From Candidatus Latescibacterota bacterium (GTDB lineage: Bacteria > Latescibacterota > UBA2968 > UBA8231): a DNA stretch of 64,000 nt. Within the stretch, counting starts at the first letter, position 1; every line of letters begins with the position of its first letter. The stretch covers positions 1 through 64,000 of the forward strand of contig JAJEGS010000001.1 in NCBI GenBank assembly GCA_022819745.1, in the 5' to 3' direction. Made by a program: the position numbers and the translations under genes. The notes below the pieces were generated by a model. The model was not told the origin of the DNA. It saw only the letters and a list, made by a program, of their open reading frames with translations, and did not search any database. Below, piece after piece: positions 1-8,040 of the stretch.

Positions 1-240
1 GGCCTGAGATGGCTCAAACGGTGGATCGCCCACCAACGCCAACGCTTGCCCCCCTTCAATGCACAGTTGGCACCCACAGGAATCAGAACCGTTAGGAAAA
101 CCAAAAAACCTAGCAAAAAGTAAAAATGTAAGGGAATCAGATTCTTGCATATAAAAATCAGCTTGTATCATATCTGATCGAGATATATACAACCTATAAA
201 TTAAATCTTCCGTTGTTGCAATCTTTTCTTTTTTAGACAT
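1..240 (-). CDS. Partial hypothetical protein, cut by the window edge
   Basis: An open frame starts at the ATG at 240-238 and runs in phase, without a stop, to base 1, so only the first 80 residues are visible. It begins MSKKEKIATTEDLIYRLY and contains a Cys cluster (SCGCQLC) near residues 58-64. I do not recognise the family. It is downstream of the DNA methyltransferase on the same strand with a 120-base gap, so by position it could be a restriction endonuclease or another partner of that methyltransferase, but nothing in the visible residues shows this. Codons are AT-rich, like those of the methyltransferase and unlike most of the window. Confidence 0.45.
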   Translation of the reverse strand, partial: MSKKEKIATTEDLIYRLYISRSDMIQADFYMQESDSLTFLLFARFFGFPNGSDSCGCQLCIEGGQALALVGDPPFEPSQA

Positions 241-360
241 AATAGGCTTTGTTGCATGAATCGGCGTTCATTCTTGTCCAGGGAGCCTATCCAACTTATC
301 GCCTCTTCGGTTGTGAAGAAAGCTCGATATACATTGGTCCCCAAGCCTCCGAAGTGGTAA

Positions 361-1677
361 CTAACTATTCCATCGCAAAAGAACAACCTCTTCGCGTAAA
401 TGCTCTTGCGTCGCTGTAGAAAACCGCGTACGAAATAAATCAATATCCATTACTTCATAGCCAAGTTCTTCCGCTATACTTGCTAAAAGCTCTCCTGTAC
501 GAATTAAAATCCTGAAGAAAGAAGCCTGATCTCCGACGACATAAGCGAGCTGGGCACCCGGTGCTAAAACTCGTTTTAATTCTTCTAAGTGACGCGCCAT
601 CCCTCCAAAATACAATCTCACTACTCGAGCATAGAGTTTTTCAAATCCCGACGTCTTTTCCAACTCTATCCGACGAGCCTCTATCCGATCCGCCAACTCT
701 TGTATGCGTTCATTATCCTCAACCCAGCTCTCGTCTGTATCTGCTTTATACACCGCCCTAGTGTTGGACCGAAGTAATCTCTGCTTTTGCCGACGCAGAT
801 CGGCGCGATTGTTTATGTAACCAAGTAAAACAGATTCAAGACGAGTCGTTCTCGTATAATCTTTTTCATTGGGATATGGAGGCGAGGTTATGACAGCATC
901 GAACATCAACGGCTCTAGGCAGGGATCTACGCTGCGTGAATCCGTAAGTTTTACTAGCGATGGTACACTTCTGTAGCGCTTGATCTGGGTATGGCATAAA
1001 TCATTCGCCATGTCTTTTATGCCCTTTAACCAAGGTGCAATAACCGGAGCATCTTCTTTCGGCTTTCCAACCCCAACTTCTGGACCAAAGCGCAAATTAC
1101 TGATGCTGTAAACTAGCTGTTTAGCAAGTGCTAGCCTTTCATGTGCAATTAGATGTTCATCTGGATTTTTATCTAAGTTATTTATGAGTGTAAGAGCCTT
1201 ATGGAGTGGTTTTGGGCTTATGGAGTTTTTGATGAGCAACGATTCTAATTGGGGGGCTAAGGGTTTCAGATTCGTTTCTTTGCCGTTGACAAAAGGCTTA
1301 AAAATAGGATCGTCTTCGATGCCTTCTTTTTCTAATTGAGCTTCTACTTCTTTAGCAATACCCTTGGCATGTCTAACAAGCTTCTCAGGATCTATATCCC
1401 ATGCCACCTTAGTTTGAGCGAAGAACTGCACCACAGGATTGGCCTCTAAGCCCGCACTGGGAATACCATTCTTCTTGCACTCCACTAGGGTTGTTCCCGT
1501 ACCACAAAATGGATCCAAGACCCAGTGGTGCTTTGTCAAGCCAAACCTTTCGATATAGCGGCGAACCAAGTGAGGCGGATAGGAAAGAACAAACCGATAC
1601 CATTCGTGGACAGGCAGATCTTCCTCGTAAATTCGGTTTAATTCTTCCCCGGCTTTAGTTTGCACTGCATATACCAT
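361..1677 (-). CDS. Site-specific DNA methyltransferase (N6-adenine or N4-cytosine type)
   Basis: The protein carries the SAM-binding motif I (DPFCGTGTTL) near its N-terminus and the catalytic motif IV TSPPYPNE about 210 residues later. Motif I before motif IV with a long intervening stretch is the order of alpha- or gamma-type amino-methyltransferases; the stretch between them may be the target-recognition region. The frame is open back to 1719, but that start would overlap the antitoxin gene upstream. The ATG at 1677 has an AAAGG-type Shine-Dalgarno and lies 13 bases after the antitoxin stop, so I prefer it (438 aa). It is co-directional with a Phd-type antitoxin gene and probably shares its promoter. 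No cognate nuclease is identifiable. The target base and sequence cannot be read from the protein. AT-rich composition suggests acquisition. Confidence 0.88.
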   Translation of the reverse strand: MVYAVQTKAGEELNRIYEEDLPVHEWYRFVLSYPPHLVRRYIERFGLTKHHWVLDPFCGTGTTLVECKKNGIPSAGLEANPVVQFFAQTKVAWDIDPEKLVRHAKGIAKEVEAQLEKEGIEDDPIFKPFVNGKETNLKPLAPQLESLLIKNSISPKPLHKALTLINNLDKNPDEHLIAHERLALAKQLVYSISNLRFGPEVGVGKPKEDAPVIAPWLKGIKDMANDLCHTQIKRYRSVPSLVKLTDSRSVDPCLEPLMFDAVITSPPYPNEKDYTRTTRLESVLLGYINNRADLRRQKQRLLRSNTRAVYKADTDESWVEDNERIQELADRIEARRIELEKTSGFEKLYARVVRLYFGGMARHLEELKRVLAPGAQLAYVVGDQASFFRILIRTGELLASIAEELGYEVMDIDLFRTRFSTATQEHLREEVVLLRWNS

Positions 1678-1690
1678 CTCTCTACCTTTC

Positions 1691-1960
1691 TCAATCTTGG
1701 ACTTTAGCCTCGTCTTCAACAGAAGAGCCGATTGTTTCGCCGAGACTGTAAACGGGGGCCAATTCGCCGATCATATCACTCATCTTCTGTCTTTCAGACG
1801 AGTTTGCCAACAATTGATTAAAGTCCGCTAAACTCATTATGATTGCTTGGGATACATTGCGTCGTTTGACAATATATCTAGTCCGATTTTGGACGACTGA
1901 GTCTATTACCTGACCAAAGTTATTTTGAGCTTTGGTCGAAGCTATGACTTTTGTTTCCAT
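1691..1960 (-). CDS. Phd/YefM-family antitoxin-like repressor without visible toxin
   Basis: This 89-aa protein has the N-terminal fold signature of Phd/YefM antitoxins: a short KVIASTKAQNNFGQVID segment, then a basic segment (RYIVKRRN) and SLADFNQLL. Family members bind operator palindromes through the N-terminus and neutralise a toxin through the C-terminus. Start ATG 1960 follows an AGGAGG Shine-Dalgarno. A toxin gene (Doc, YoeB or PIN type) would be expected directly downstream, but the next gene is a DNA methyltransferase, 13 bases away. The protein may therefore act as an autoregulated transcriptional control for the methyltransferase, or as an orphan antitoxin. Family assignment is from sequence pattern; the control role is inference. 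Confidence 0.8.
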   Translation of the reverse strand: METKVIASTKAQNNFGQVIDSVVQNRTRYIVKRRNVSQAIIMSLADFNQLLANSSERQKMSDMIGELAPVYSLGETIGSSVEDEAKVQD

Positions 1961-1984
1961 AGAGTAAACGCCTCCTGATTTAGT

Positions 1985-2011
1985 TATATTAGCTAATATA
2001 GGCTATATAGC
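1985..2011. promoter_or_regulatory. Two adjacent palindromes, probable antitoxin operator
   Basis: A perfect 16-bp palindrome (TATATTAGCTAATATA, 1985-2000) is followed two bases later by a perfect 10-bp palindrome (GCTATATAGC, 2002-2011). The second covers the -10 hexamer of the promoter that reads into the antitoxin gene. Phd/YefM antitoxins are known to autoregulate through short palindromes at their promoters, so this is the expected place and form of an operator. Confidence 0.65.
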
Positions 2012-2032
2012 TATCCAATATATCTCTGTCAA
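2004..2032 (-). promoter_or_regulatory. Sigma70-type promoter for antitoxin-methyltransferase unit
   Basis: On the minus strand a consensus -35 TTGACA (2032-2027) is separated by exactly 17 bases from a -10 TATATA (2009-2004). The predicted start of transcription is about 35 bases upstream of the antitoxin ATG. It is one of the best consensus promoters in the window. Confidence 0.7.
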
Positions 2033-2130
2033 GGCTCTAAGTGGTAGAATCGGAAAGATAGACTCTCAGCCGCCTAGATGAGTCGCGAAAATTCCGCGTC
2101 GCACTCGGCAGCTAAAAACCAAGGACCGCC

Positions 2131-2949
2131 ATGAACTCACTATTTCGCCTTCAAGCGCCCTCCGCAGCCGACTTGGACTCCTTCCATCAAGACGGCTACA
2201 TCTTCTACCCAGACGTACTCAAAGACGAGGCACGGCGCAGCCTAACCAATGAAATCCTCGGCCTCGACTCGGTGCGCCACTACCTCGACGCCTTGGACGA
2301 AAAATCCGCCGCGCCCCAATCCTATTTCGTCCGTCCTTGGAACGACCGCGGCCCGTGCGGCGACCGCCTCATCGACGATCCCTTTGTTATCGCGCTGCTG
2401 CAAGCCACCATCGGCCCAAACTACCACTTCTGCCACTCCGCCCTCAACCTCGCCCCACGCGACATAGGCCCCATTCCCTTTCACCAAGACCACCACCACT
2501 GGAAGCACGAAAACCCCGTCAACCTCGCCGAGCGCGACAACTACTACATTCAACTTCTCTACTATCCCAATGGCTTCACACTCGGCGACCGCAACCTCAA
2601 GGTCATTCCCGGCAGCCACCTCGTCGCTCCGACCGCAGAGGCCACGCCTGAGCGCATGCTGGCCGGAGCATACGACGCAGAGGCTGGGCGCGAACTAAAA
2701 GAGATGCGGCTCGCAGTGCCTCCGGGCAGCATGGTCTATATCAACGCTCGGATCTTCCACGCCGTCGAGGCCAAACCCGCGGACTCCCCCCAGCCCTATC
2801 GCATCTTCAACATCGACATCTTCAAAGAAGCCGGGCCGCCGCATCGCTATACGCAGGAGATCCCGCCCGAGTGGATTGAACGCGCCAGTCCCCAACGCAA
2901 AAAACTCTTTCTCCGCGAGCCTTATACGGAGGGATGCTGGGCAGCCTGA
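2131..2949 (+). CDS. Phytanoyl-CoA dioxygenase (PhyH) family protein
   Basis: Fe(II)/2-oxoglutarate dioxygenase of the PhyH superfamily, 272 aa. The metal triad is visible: H118 and D120 in FHQD, and a distal His at about 210 in the RIFHAVEA segment, followed by Arg 224 (PYRIF), the usual 2-oxoglutarate anchor. GSHL at about 170 is a common family motif. Start ATG 2131 has AAGGA upstream. The substrate cannot be inferred; family members hydroxylate fatty acyl-CoAs, ectoine, halogenated products and many others. The next gene (3059) is co-directional, 109 bases downstream. Two further PhyH genes lie at 9218 and 24712. Confidence 0.88.
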   Translation: MNSLFRLQAPSAADLDSFHQDGYIFYPDVLKDEARRSLTNEILGLDSVRHYLDALDEKSAAPQSYFVRPWNDRGPCGDRLIDDPFVIALLQATIGPNYHFCHSALNLAPRDIGPIPFHQDHHHWKHENPVNLAERDNYYIQLLYYPNGFTLGDRNLKVIPGSHLVAPTAEATPERMLAGAYDAEAGRELKEMRLAVPPGSMVYINARIFHAVEAKPADSPQPYRIFNIDIFKEAGPPHRYTQEIPPEWIERASPQRKKLFLREPYTEGCWAA

Positions 2950-3058
2950 GCACTTTTCGTTTCGGCATGGCAACACCCGACTCAAGACATTACAATATCA
3001 CCGTCCACTGTCTACGGCAGCCAGCAGCAAGTGCCGTCTTCGCTATAGGAGCTTTGCC

Positions 3059-4234
3059 ATGAGAGTAGCCGCCATCGCCACCATCTACCATCCCAAGTCG
3101 CATGCCGACGTCATCGCCACCAAGTTTATGAAGGGCATGTCCACGGACGAGGGCCTGATGCCCCCAGAAGTGGACCTAGTATCCTTGTACATTGACCACG
3201 TGCTGGAAAACGATATCGGCGTACGCTTAGCTCAAGATTACGGGGTACCCATCTATCCCAGCATCCGCCGCGCCCTGCACGCCGGTGCCGCCAAGCTCGA
3301 TGTAGATGCGGTGCTGCTCATCGGTGAGCACGGCGATTACCCTTGGAACGAGCGGGGCCGCCACATGTACCCGCGCCGCTATTTCTTTGAGCAAATCGCT
3401 GGCGTCTTTGCCGAGAGCGGCCGCTCGGTTCCCGTGTTTTCAGATAAGCATTTTGCGTATGACTTTAGAGACGCCCAGTGGATGTGGGATCGGGCCGAAG
3501 AACTGGCCATCCCGCTGATGGCAGGGTCGTCGCTGCCCTTGTCTTGGCGCTCGCCTTGGCTGGAACACCCCAAGGAGACGCCCATTGAGGAAGCGCTATC
3601 CATCGGCTACGGCGGCATCGAGGCATACGGGTACCACGCCTTGGAGACGTTGCAGTGCATGGTTGAGCGACGCAGCGGTGGCGAACGAGGAGTGGCGTGG
3701 GTGCAGTGCCTCGAAGGAGACGACGTGTGGCGCGCCCGCGACGCGGGACTGTGGTCTGGAGAACTAGCCGAGGCCGCTTGCGCTGCGATTGCTAAAAAGC
3801 CGGATGGGCCGATGGAGGAACATGCCAAGGAGCCAGCCGTTTTCCTCATGGAACACGGCGACGGCTTGCGCACGGCGACGTTGATGCTCAGCGGCTATGT
3901 CAGCGACTTTGCCTATGCCGCACGGGTAGGAGGGCAGGTGCAGGCCACGGAGTTCTACTTGCAGAACGAGGGGCCATTTGCCCATTTCGGCTATCTGTGC
4001 CGCAACATCCAAGAGTTTTTCAAAACGGGTCAGGCCCCGTACCCGCCCGAGCGCACCTTGTTGACGACTGGGGTTATCGACGCGGCGATGAATTCGCGCC
4101 ACGAAGGGCACCGCCGCGTCGAGACGCCTTACCTAGACATCGCCTACCAGTCTTACGACCAGATGCCGCAGCGGCCACAGGGGACGCGGCCCAGCGGTGC
4201 CAGCATCGATCCGCAGTCGCCCGACATTCTGTAG
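3059..4234 (+). CDS. Conserved-looking protein of unrecognised family, 391 aa
   Basis: I start this gene at ATG 3059, preceded by TAGGAG, rather than at the far upstream in-frame ATG 2876, which would lie inside the PhyH gene. The N-terminus (MRVAAIATIYHPKSHADVI) resembles a Rossmann-type first strand but lacks a clear GxGxxG. The middle contains an HGDYPWNERG segment and the end a TTGVIDAAMNSRHEG segment reminiscent of the C-terminal part of Gfo/Idh/MocA oxidoreductases. There is no signal peptide or membrane segment. From memory, similar proteins occur as hypothetical proteins in Planctomycetes and related groups, next to PhyH, Gfo/Idh and sulfatase genes. Function not known. Confidence 0.75.
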   Translation: MRVAAIATIYHPKSHADVIATKFMKGMSTDEGLMPPEVDLVSLYIDHVLENDIGVRLAQDYGVPIYPSIRRALHAGAAKLDVDAVLLIGEHGDYPWNERGRHMYPRRYFFEQIAGVFAESGRSVPVFSDKHFAYDFRDAQWMWDRAEELAIPLMAGSSLPLSWRSPWLEHPKETPIEEALSIGYGGIEAYGYHALETLQCMVERRSGGERGVAWVQCLEGDDVWRARDAGLWSGELAEAACAAIAKKPDGPMEEHAKEPAVFLMEHGDGLRTATLMLSGYVSDFAYAARVGGQVQATEFYLQNEGPFAHFGYLCRNIQEFFKTGQAPYPPERTLLTTGVIDAAMNSRHEGHRRVETPYLDIAYQSYDQMPQRPQGTRPSGASIDPQSPDIL

Positions 4235-4237
4235 GAC

Positions 4238-4669
4238 TTAGTGTGCGCCGCGCCGGAAAAAGGCGTCGAGAGAATAGCGTCCCCCGCCCGTTAGAAACAG
4301 CGTCGCAAAAGGGAAAAAGTACAACAGCGCGAACTCCTTTTTCGCCCACGGGTCGTCCCCGTGTATTATAAGCGCGGCCACTAGCATGGTGACCATGAGC
4401 GGCACGGCAGCCCAGCGGGTGGCGAACCCCAAAATCACCGCTAGGGCGCAAAACGCTTCGGCACCGGTGGCCAAGGCCATGCTCAGCGACGAGCCGACGC
4501 CCAAGGGGTCGGGAAACGAGGAGGAACGCTCCGCAAAGCTGGTCAATTTACCCCAGCCGTGGGCGAGCAACATCATGCCGCCGACGGACACCCGTAACAG
4601 CAGCAGCCCCAGTGAATAGCCAACGCCGGCCGAGGGGGCCGGGCCGAACAACAGTCTTCTTAGGATCAT
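4238..4669 (-). CDS. DoxX-family membrane protein
   Basis: About 143 aa with four hydrophobic segments and the DoxX pattern near the N-terminus (LLLLRVSVGGMMLLAHGWGKL). Family members are small quinone- or redox-linked inner membrane proteins of uncertain role. A TTG start at 4687 is possible, but ATG 4669 is directly preceded by AAGGAGAG and is preferred. It follows a cupin gene on the same strand. Its ribosome binding region lies in a 28-bp tandem duplication (4671-4726), so two copies of the Shine-Dalgarno are present. It converges with the gene ending at 4234, leaving only 3 bases between the stops. Confidence 0.85.
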   Translation of the reverse strand: MILRRLLFGPAPSAGVGYSLGLLLLRVSVGGMMLLAHGWGKLTSFAERSSSFPDPLGVGSSLSMALATGAEAFCALAVILGFATRWAAVPLMVTMLVAALIIHGDDPWAKKEFALLYFFPFATLFLTGGGRYSLDAFFRRGAH

Positions 4670-4670
4670 A

Positions 4671-4726
4671 TTCTCTCCTTGAGTCAACCAGCTTCAGTTT
4701 CTCTCCTTGAGTCAACCAGCTTCAGT
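4671..4726. repeat. Perfect 28-bp tandem duplication
   Basis: Bases 4671-4698 and 4699-4726 are identical 28-mers. On the minus strand each unit holds the end of the cupin gene (its TGA) followed by the AAGGAGAG Shine-Dalgarno of the DoxX gene, so the duplication created a second ribosome-binding site between the two genes. Identity of the copies suggests a recent event or an assembly artefact. Confidence 0.9.
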
Positions 4727-5036
4727 CTTTCAATTCGACGATAATATTCCGCCACGGCCCTTCGCCGACGTTAAACGCCTCGTGTACCGCCTCCCCTTCG
4801 ATCGCGCTGAACCGCACGTCTCCATCCTGCATATCCCTAGCCTCCCCGCGGTTTCCTTCTGCATCGGCCGCCTGCAACCGGCCGTCGCCAATAACTACGT
4901 ATAGATAGTCGTGCTCGTGCCGATGCAGGCCCGTGCTCTCGCCCGGTGCCAACCGCAGATCCCAAACCCGCACCCGATCATTCTCAAAGAGCAACTGCGT
5001 TCCCACCTCTGGCGAAATGGTTTTGTTTGCTTCCAT
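4722..5036 (-). CDS. Small cupin-domain protein
   Basis: A 104-aa single-domain cupin: GLHRHEHDYLYVVIGDG matches cupin motif 1 (G(X)5HXH(X)3,4E(X)6G, with variation) and the C-terminal half holds a weaker motif 2 around VHEAFNVGEGPW. The HxH pair suggests a metal site. The enzyme activity or ligand cannot be deduced. Start ATG 5036 has a strong GGAGGAGG Shine-Dalgarno. Likely co-transcribed with the DoxX gene downstream. Confidence 0.82.
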   Translation of the reverse strand: MEANKTISPEVGTQLLFENDRVRVWDLRLAPGESTGLHRHEHDYLYVVIGDGRLQAADAEGNRGEARDMQDGDVRFSAIEGEAVHEAFNVGEGPWRNIIVELKD

Positions 5037-5222
5037 TATCCTCCTCCTTTTGCGCCCAAGATATATTTAGGGAGACCCGCTCACAACCCCACTTGTGCTT
5101 GCCAAGGTCGCCACTACAAAGAGGAAGGCTTTCACTACATGCCGTCTCACGCCATCTTCATCAGCAGTGTAGAGTCGGAGATAGTCGAGTCCTGCATGGT
5201 CGCCTTGGCATAGGCTATCCGT

Positions 5223-5786
5223 ATGAGAACAATCATACCAGCAATTTTTGCGCTCTTCTTTTTTTTAGGAGCCGCCAGCCGCAACATCACACCCGATGCG
5301 ATGACCCGGGCTACGACCTGGAATTCCCACGAGGGTGATCCTGATGTCTTGGGAGACGGCAAGGTTCCCCAAGATGCCGATGCCCTGCCCTTCTCTTGGA
5401 AGACCAAGGGGATTTTGGTATTTGCCTGGGAGGAACCGCTGCAACTGGAAAAGTTGCGGATCTACGTAGGCACCATCGGCAACGACTATCAAGTTCGCGC
5501 CTTTCTAGGCGGGCGCTTAGACGAGACCGGCACCCTGCGCGAACCCGAAGGATTGCAAACCGCCCTGATCGAAGAGAATGCGCGGGCAGTGGACCAGTGG
5601 ATAGAGATTTATTTCCCTGCCGACACTACAGCCGACAACCTCGAACTATGGACGCTGGGCCCTACGGTCTTCTATGAAGTGGAGATCTACGCGTACAGTC
5701 CAGACGCTACCGCAATCGAGAAGTTGAGCTGGGGAAAAATCAAGACCGGCCAAGGATCACTTTCAATACTGCGCCAAATACCGTAA
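5223..5786 (+). CDS. Secreted protein, unrecognised
   Basis: 187 aa with a short Sec-type signal (MRTIIPAIFALFFFLGAAS). The mature part is rich in beta-strand-like alternation (LEKLRIYVGTIGNDYQVRAF, WIEIYFPADTTADNLELWTLG, FYEVEIYAY) in the manner of a discoidin/F5-8C-like or galactose-binding fold, which I note as a possibility only. No catalytic motif is visible. It lies 75 bases upstream of the DUF362 gene on the same strand and is probably part of the same unit. No strong Shine-Dalgarno is seen. Confidence 0.65.
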   Translation: MRTIIPAIFALFFFLGAASRNITPDAMTRATTWNSHEGDPDVLGDGKVPQDADALPFSWKTKGILVFAWEEPLQLEKLRIYVGTIGNDYQVRAFLGGRLDETGTLREPEGLQTALIEENARAVDQWIEIYFPADTTADNLELWTLGPTVFYEVEIYAYSPDATAIEKLSWGKIKTGQGSLSILRQIP

Positions 5787-5861
5787 CTATATAAACATCA
5801 TGACCGCGCGGATATCCGCCGCTTGCGCGCAGTACCGACCTCAAATACGGGAGAGTCGATC

Positions 5862-8006
5862 ATGCCCCAAATAACAAAACGCAAACTTGCAAATTCGGCG
5901 CTGCTCCTGCTGATCGGTGCTCTGATTGGCTGGGACATCTACGCCCACCAAGCGCAGACCTTTTTCGTTGGGACGGCAGGCTCGGCGCAGCAAACCCAAG
6001 AGCCTTTGCAGGTAGAAGGCCTGCCCCTCCTGCGTCCCGGCACTCTCACCTTGGGCGAAGGCCATCCGACCGTGGCGGTTGCCACGTCAAGCGATTTGGA
6101 ACTAGCCGCACCAGCAGCCCTAAACACCTCCTTGAGCTTCGCGCAAGTAGATGCCATCGTCCGCCGCGCCCTAGATTTAGACCAATCGGCGCGCTCCATT
6201 CGCGCCGTCATCGAGCCAAGCGACTGGGTCGTCGTCAAAGTCAACATTGTGACCAACAGAGGAAATCCCTCCTCGGCATACTACCACAATGGCATTGAAC
6301 ACCCGGGCCAGATCACGGATTTGCGGGTGGTAAAGAGCGTGGTTAGCTACCTCATTGAGCAGGTAGGACCGCGGCGCATCACCATTGCCGAGGGCGGGGC
6401 CGAATCTCCCCGCAAAGGTGAGCCTGGCTTTCCTACCAATGCAGAAGAAGATGGCTGGTCCGCGACCTATCCCGAATTCGGTGATCTATCGTACATCAAG
6501 ATGCTAGAAGAGTTTGCCGCCATGGAGGTCTCCACCGTGGTGGATACCTCCGACCTCAACTACGCCCCCTTCCGCCGTGAGCCGGTTCCGGGCGGAGCCA
6601 TTCAGCGCTTGGGCGTGACCCGCCTGCGGTATCCAGGTGCCCAGTTCGGCTTCCACGTAGAGGGCACCGGCAGCTTCCGCAAGGACGGCTACTTCATGCC
6701 CGAACCGATCCTAGACGCCGATAAAGTAATTTCCATCGCCGCCATGAAGACCACCATCTACGGCACCACCCTAGGCATCAAAAATTACGTCGGCACCCTG
6801 GCCTCGGGGGCCTACGGCGATGGCACCTCCAAGCGCCAGCACTACCAGAACAATCCCGAACACGGGTACGTGGACCTGTTCTCCTACAACCCGGCGGCCT
6901 ATACCGTCATCGAAGGGTTCTGGGGCACCGAAGGCGACGGGCCGCAGTGGGGACAAAACGTCCAGCACAACGTGGTGGTAGCCGGCGGCGACCCCATCGC
7001 CACCGAAGCCGTGGCCAACGTGGTCATGGGCTTCAATCCGCTCGACTTGGAGCATCTCTACCTAGCGGCGACCAAGGGCTTTGGCACTTTCGATCTAAAC
7101 CGAATCCAAGTGGAGGGACGCGCGCCCGACAGCGTGCAGCGCAACTTCGTCAAATCCCGTGGTGGAGGTCGCAGTGGCGCGTTCTACGGGCGCGGCATCC
7201 GGCGTTGGCTCGTCGCCGGGCCATTTCCCAACAGCAGCGATATCAGCTCCGAACCTCTGGCCAACGAAGCCCAGCTATATCCCCGAGAGGGCGAACCGGC
7301 TGGCGATGTGGTGTGGACACAAGTCGAACACCTCGGGTACACCGCTGAAGTCTTGCCGCTGGGCGACCTCAATGGAAAGGATCAGGACATCGTCAACTAC
7401 GCCTTCACTCTAGTGCATACACCGCAGGCGCAGGAAGGCTTCCTGTGGCTCGGCTACGGCGACTACGCCAAGGTCTGGCTGAATGGCGATGTAGTCTATG
7501 AGAACATCGCCCGGCGCAATTTTCAACTGGCCGACCAGAAGATTCCGATTCGTCTAGCACAGGGGGAAAACAGGCTTCTCTTCAAGATCGGCAACTCGGC
7601 CGGGAACACTATGCTGGCCGCGCACGTGGTGGACCAAGACGGGGACCGCCTGCCCGGCATCGAATTCCTGCTGCCGGGCGAGATTCCCACGGCCGTGGAA
7701 GAGTCAACGGCCAGCCAGCCCCTACCAGAATCACCGGCGTTACTGGAGAACTACCCGAATCCATTCAATCCCATCACCCGCATCCGCTTTGCCCTGCCCC
7801 AAGCAAGTTCTGCCAAGCTGGATATCTACAATGCGGCGGGCCAGTGGATCTGCACCCTAGTGGAAGGAGAAGTCGCCTCGGGCTATCACGAGGTAATGTG
7901 GGACGCGCGCAATGCCTCGGGCTTCAACGTGGCCAGCGGAACCTACTTCGCCGTCCTCAAAGCCCGCGATCTGCACAAGACCCGACCCATGACCTTGGTC
8001 CGTTGA
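5862..8006 (+). CDS. Secreted DUF362-domain protein with FlgD-like C-terminal domain
   Basis: 714 aa from ATG 5862 (preceded by GGGAGAG; the upstream TTG start at 5823 adds nothing typical). An N-terminal membrane/signal segment (residues about 9-25) is followed by a DUF362-like domain (VVVKVNIVTNRGNP, ITIAEGGAES, then KNYVGTLASG). A carbohydrate-binding or PA14-like middle follows (GFLWLGYGDYAKVWLNGDVV, about residues 530-550). The C-terminus (ENYPNPFNP...YDIYN-like, ASGTYFAVLKA) is the FlgD-Ig-like/type A sorting domain typical of FCB-group secreted proteins. DUF362 proteins often bind Fe-S clusters, but no Cys cluster is visible here. The C-terminal domain suggests export to the cell surface, possibly by type IX secretion; no secretion gene is in the window. 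Confidence 0.85.
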   Translation: MPQITKRKLANSALLLLIGALIGWDIYAHQAQTFFVGTAGSAQQTQEPLQVEGLPLLRPGTLTLGEGHPTVAVATSSDLELAAPAALNTSLSFAQVDAIVRRALDLDQSARSIRAVIEPSDWVVVKVNIVTNRGNPSSAYYHNGIEHPGQITDLRVVKSVVSYLIEQVGPRRITIAEGGAESPRKGEPGFPTNAEEDGWSATYPEFGDLSYIKMLEEFAAMEVSTVVDTSDLNYAPFRREPVPGGAIQRLGVTRLRYPGAQFGFHVEGTGSFRKDGYFMPEPILDADKVISIAAMKTTIYGTTLGIKNYVGTLASGAYGDGTSKRQHYQNNPEHGYVDLFSYNPAAYTVIEGFWGTEGDGPQWGQNVQHNVVVAGGDPIATEAVANVVMGFNPLDLEHLYLAATKGFGTFDLNRIQVEGRAPDSVQRNFVKSRGGGRSGAFYGRGIRRWLVAGPFPNSSDISSEPLANEAQLYPREGEPAGDVVWTQVEHLGYTAEVLPLGDLNGKDQDIVNYAFTLVHTPQAQEGFLWLGYGDYAKVWLNGDVVYENIARRNFQLADQKIPIRLAQGENRLLFKIGNSAGNTMLAAHVVDQDGDRLPGIEFLLPGEIPTAVEESTASQPLPESPALLENYPNPFNPITRIRFALPQASSAKLDIYNAAGQWICTLVEGEVASGYHEVMWDARNASGFNVASGTYFAVLKARDLHKTRPMTLVR

Positions 8007-8012
8007 GCGTAG

Positions 8013-8040
8013 GCTTCACCGCGCCTTCAGGCGTGAAAAT
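8013..8040. repeat. 28-base hairpin repeat, copy A
   Basis: This segment starts 6 bases after the stop of the DUF362 gene and matches 10101-10128 at all but about two positions. It contains a short hairpin (CGCGCC, loop TTCA, GGCGTG). Copy A ends at the ATG of the permease gene. Both copies lie directly behind a stop codon, so this may be a small extragenic palindromic element or a weak intercistronic hairpin. Confidence 0.6.

Noticed and set aside
201..443. Open frame of 80 codons on the minus strand between the methyltransferase and the edge ORF
   Set aside because: It overlaps the end of the methyltransferase by 83 bases and the edge ORF by 40, has no convincing start in the non-overlapping part, and I see no motif. 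A 47-codon version from TTG 344 has GGAGG only one base before the start. I leave it as unlikely but not impossible.
2242..2619. Minus-strand frame inside the PhyH gene
   Set aside because: It is a low-complexity Val/Ala/Glu-rich shadow of the GC-rich coding strand, with no start signal.
3607..4111. Minus-strand frames in the 3059 gene
   Set aside because: Ser/Ala/Arg-rich shadows with no support; the plus-strand gene has a good start and protein-like composition.
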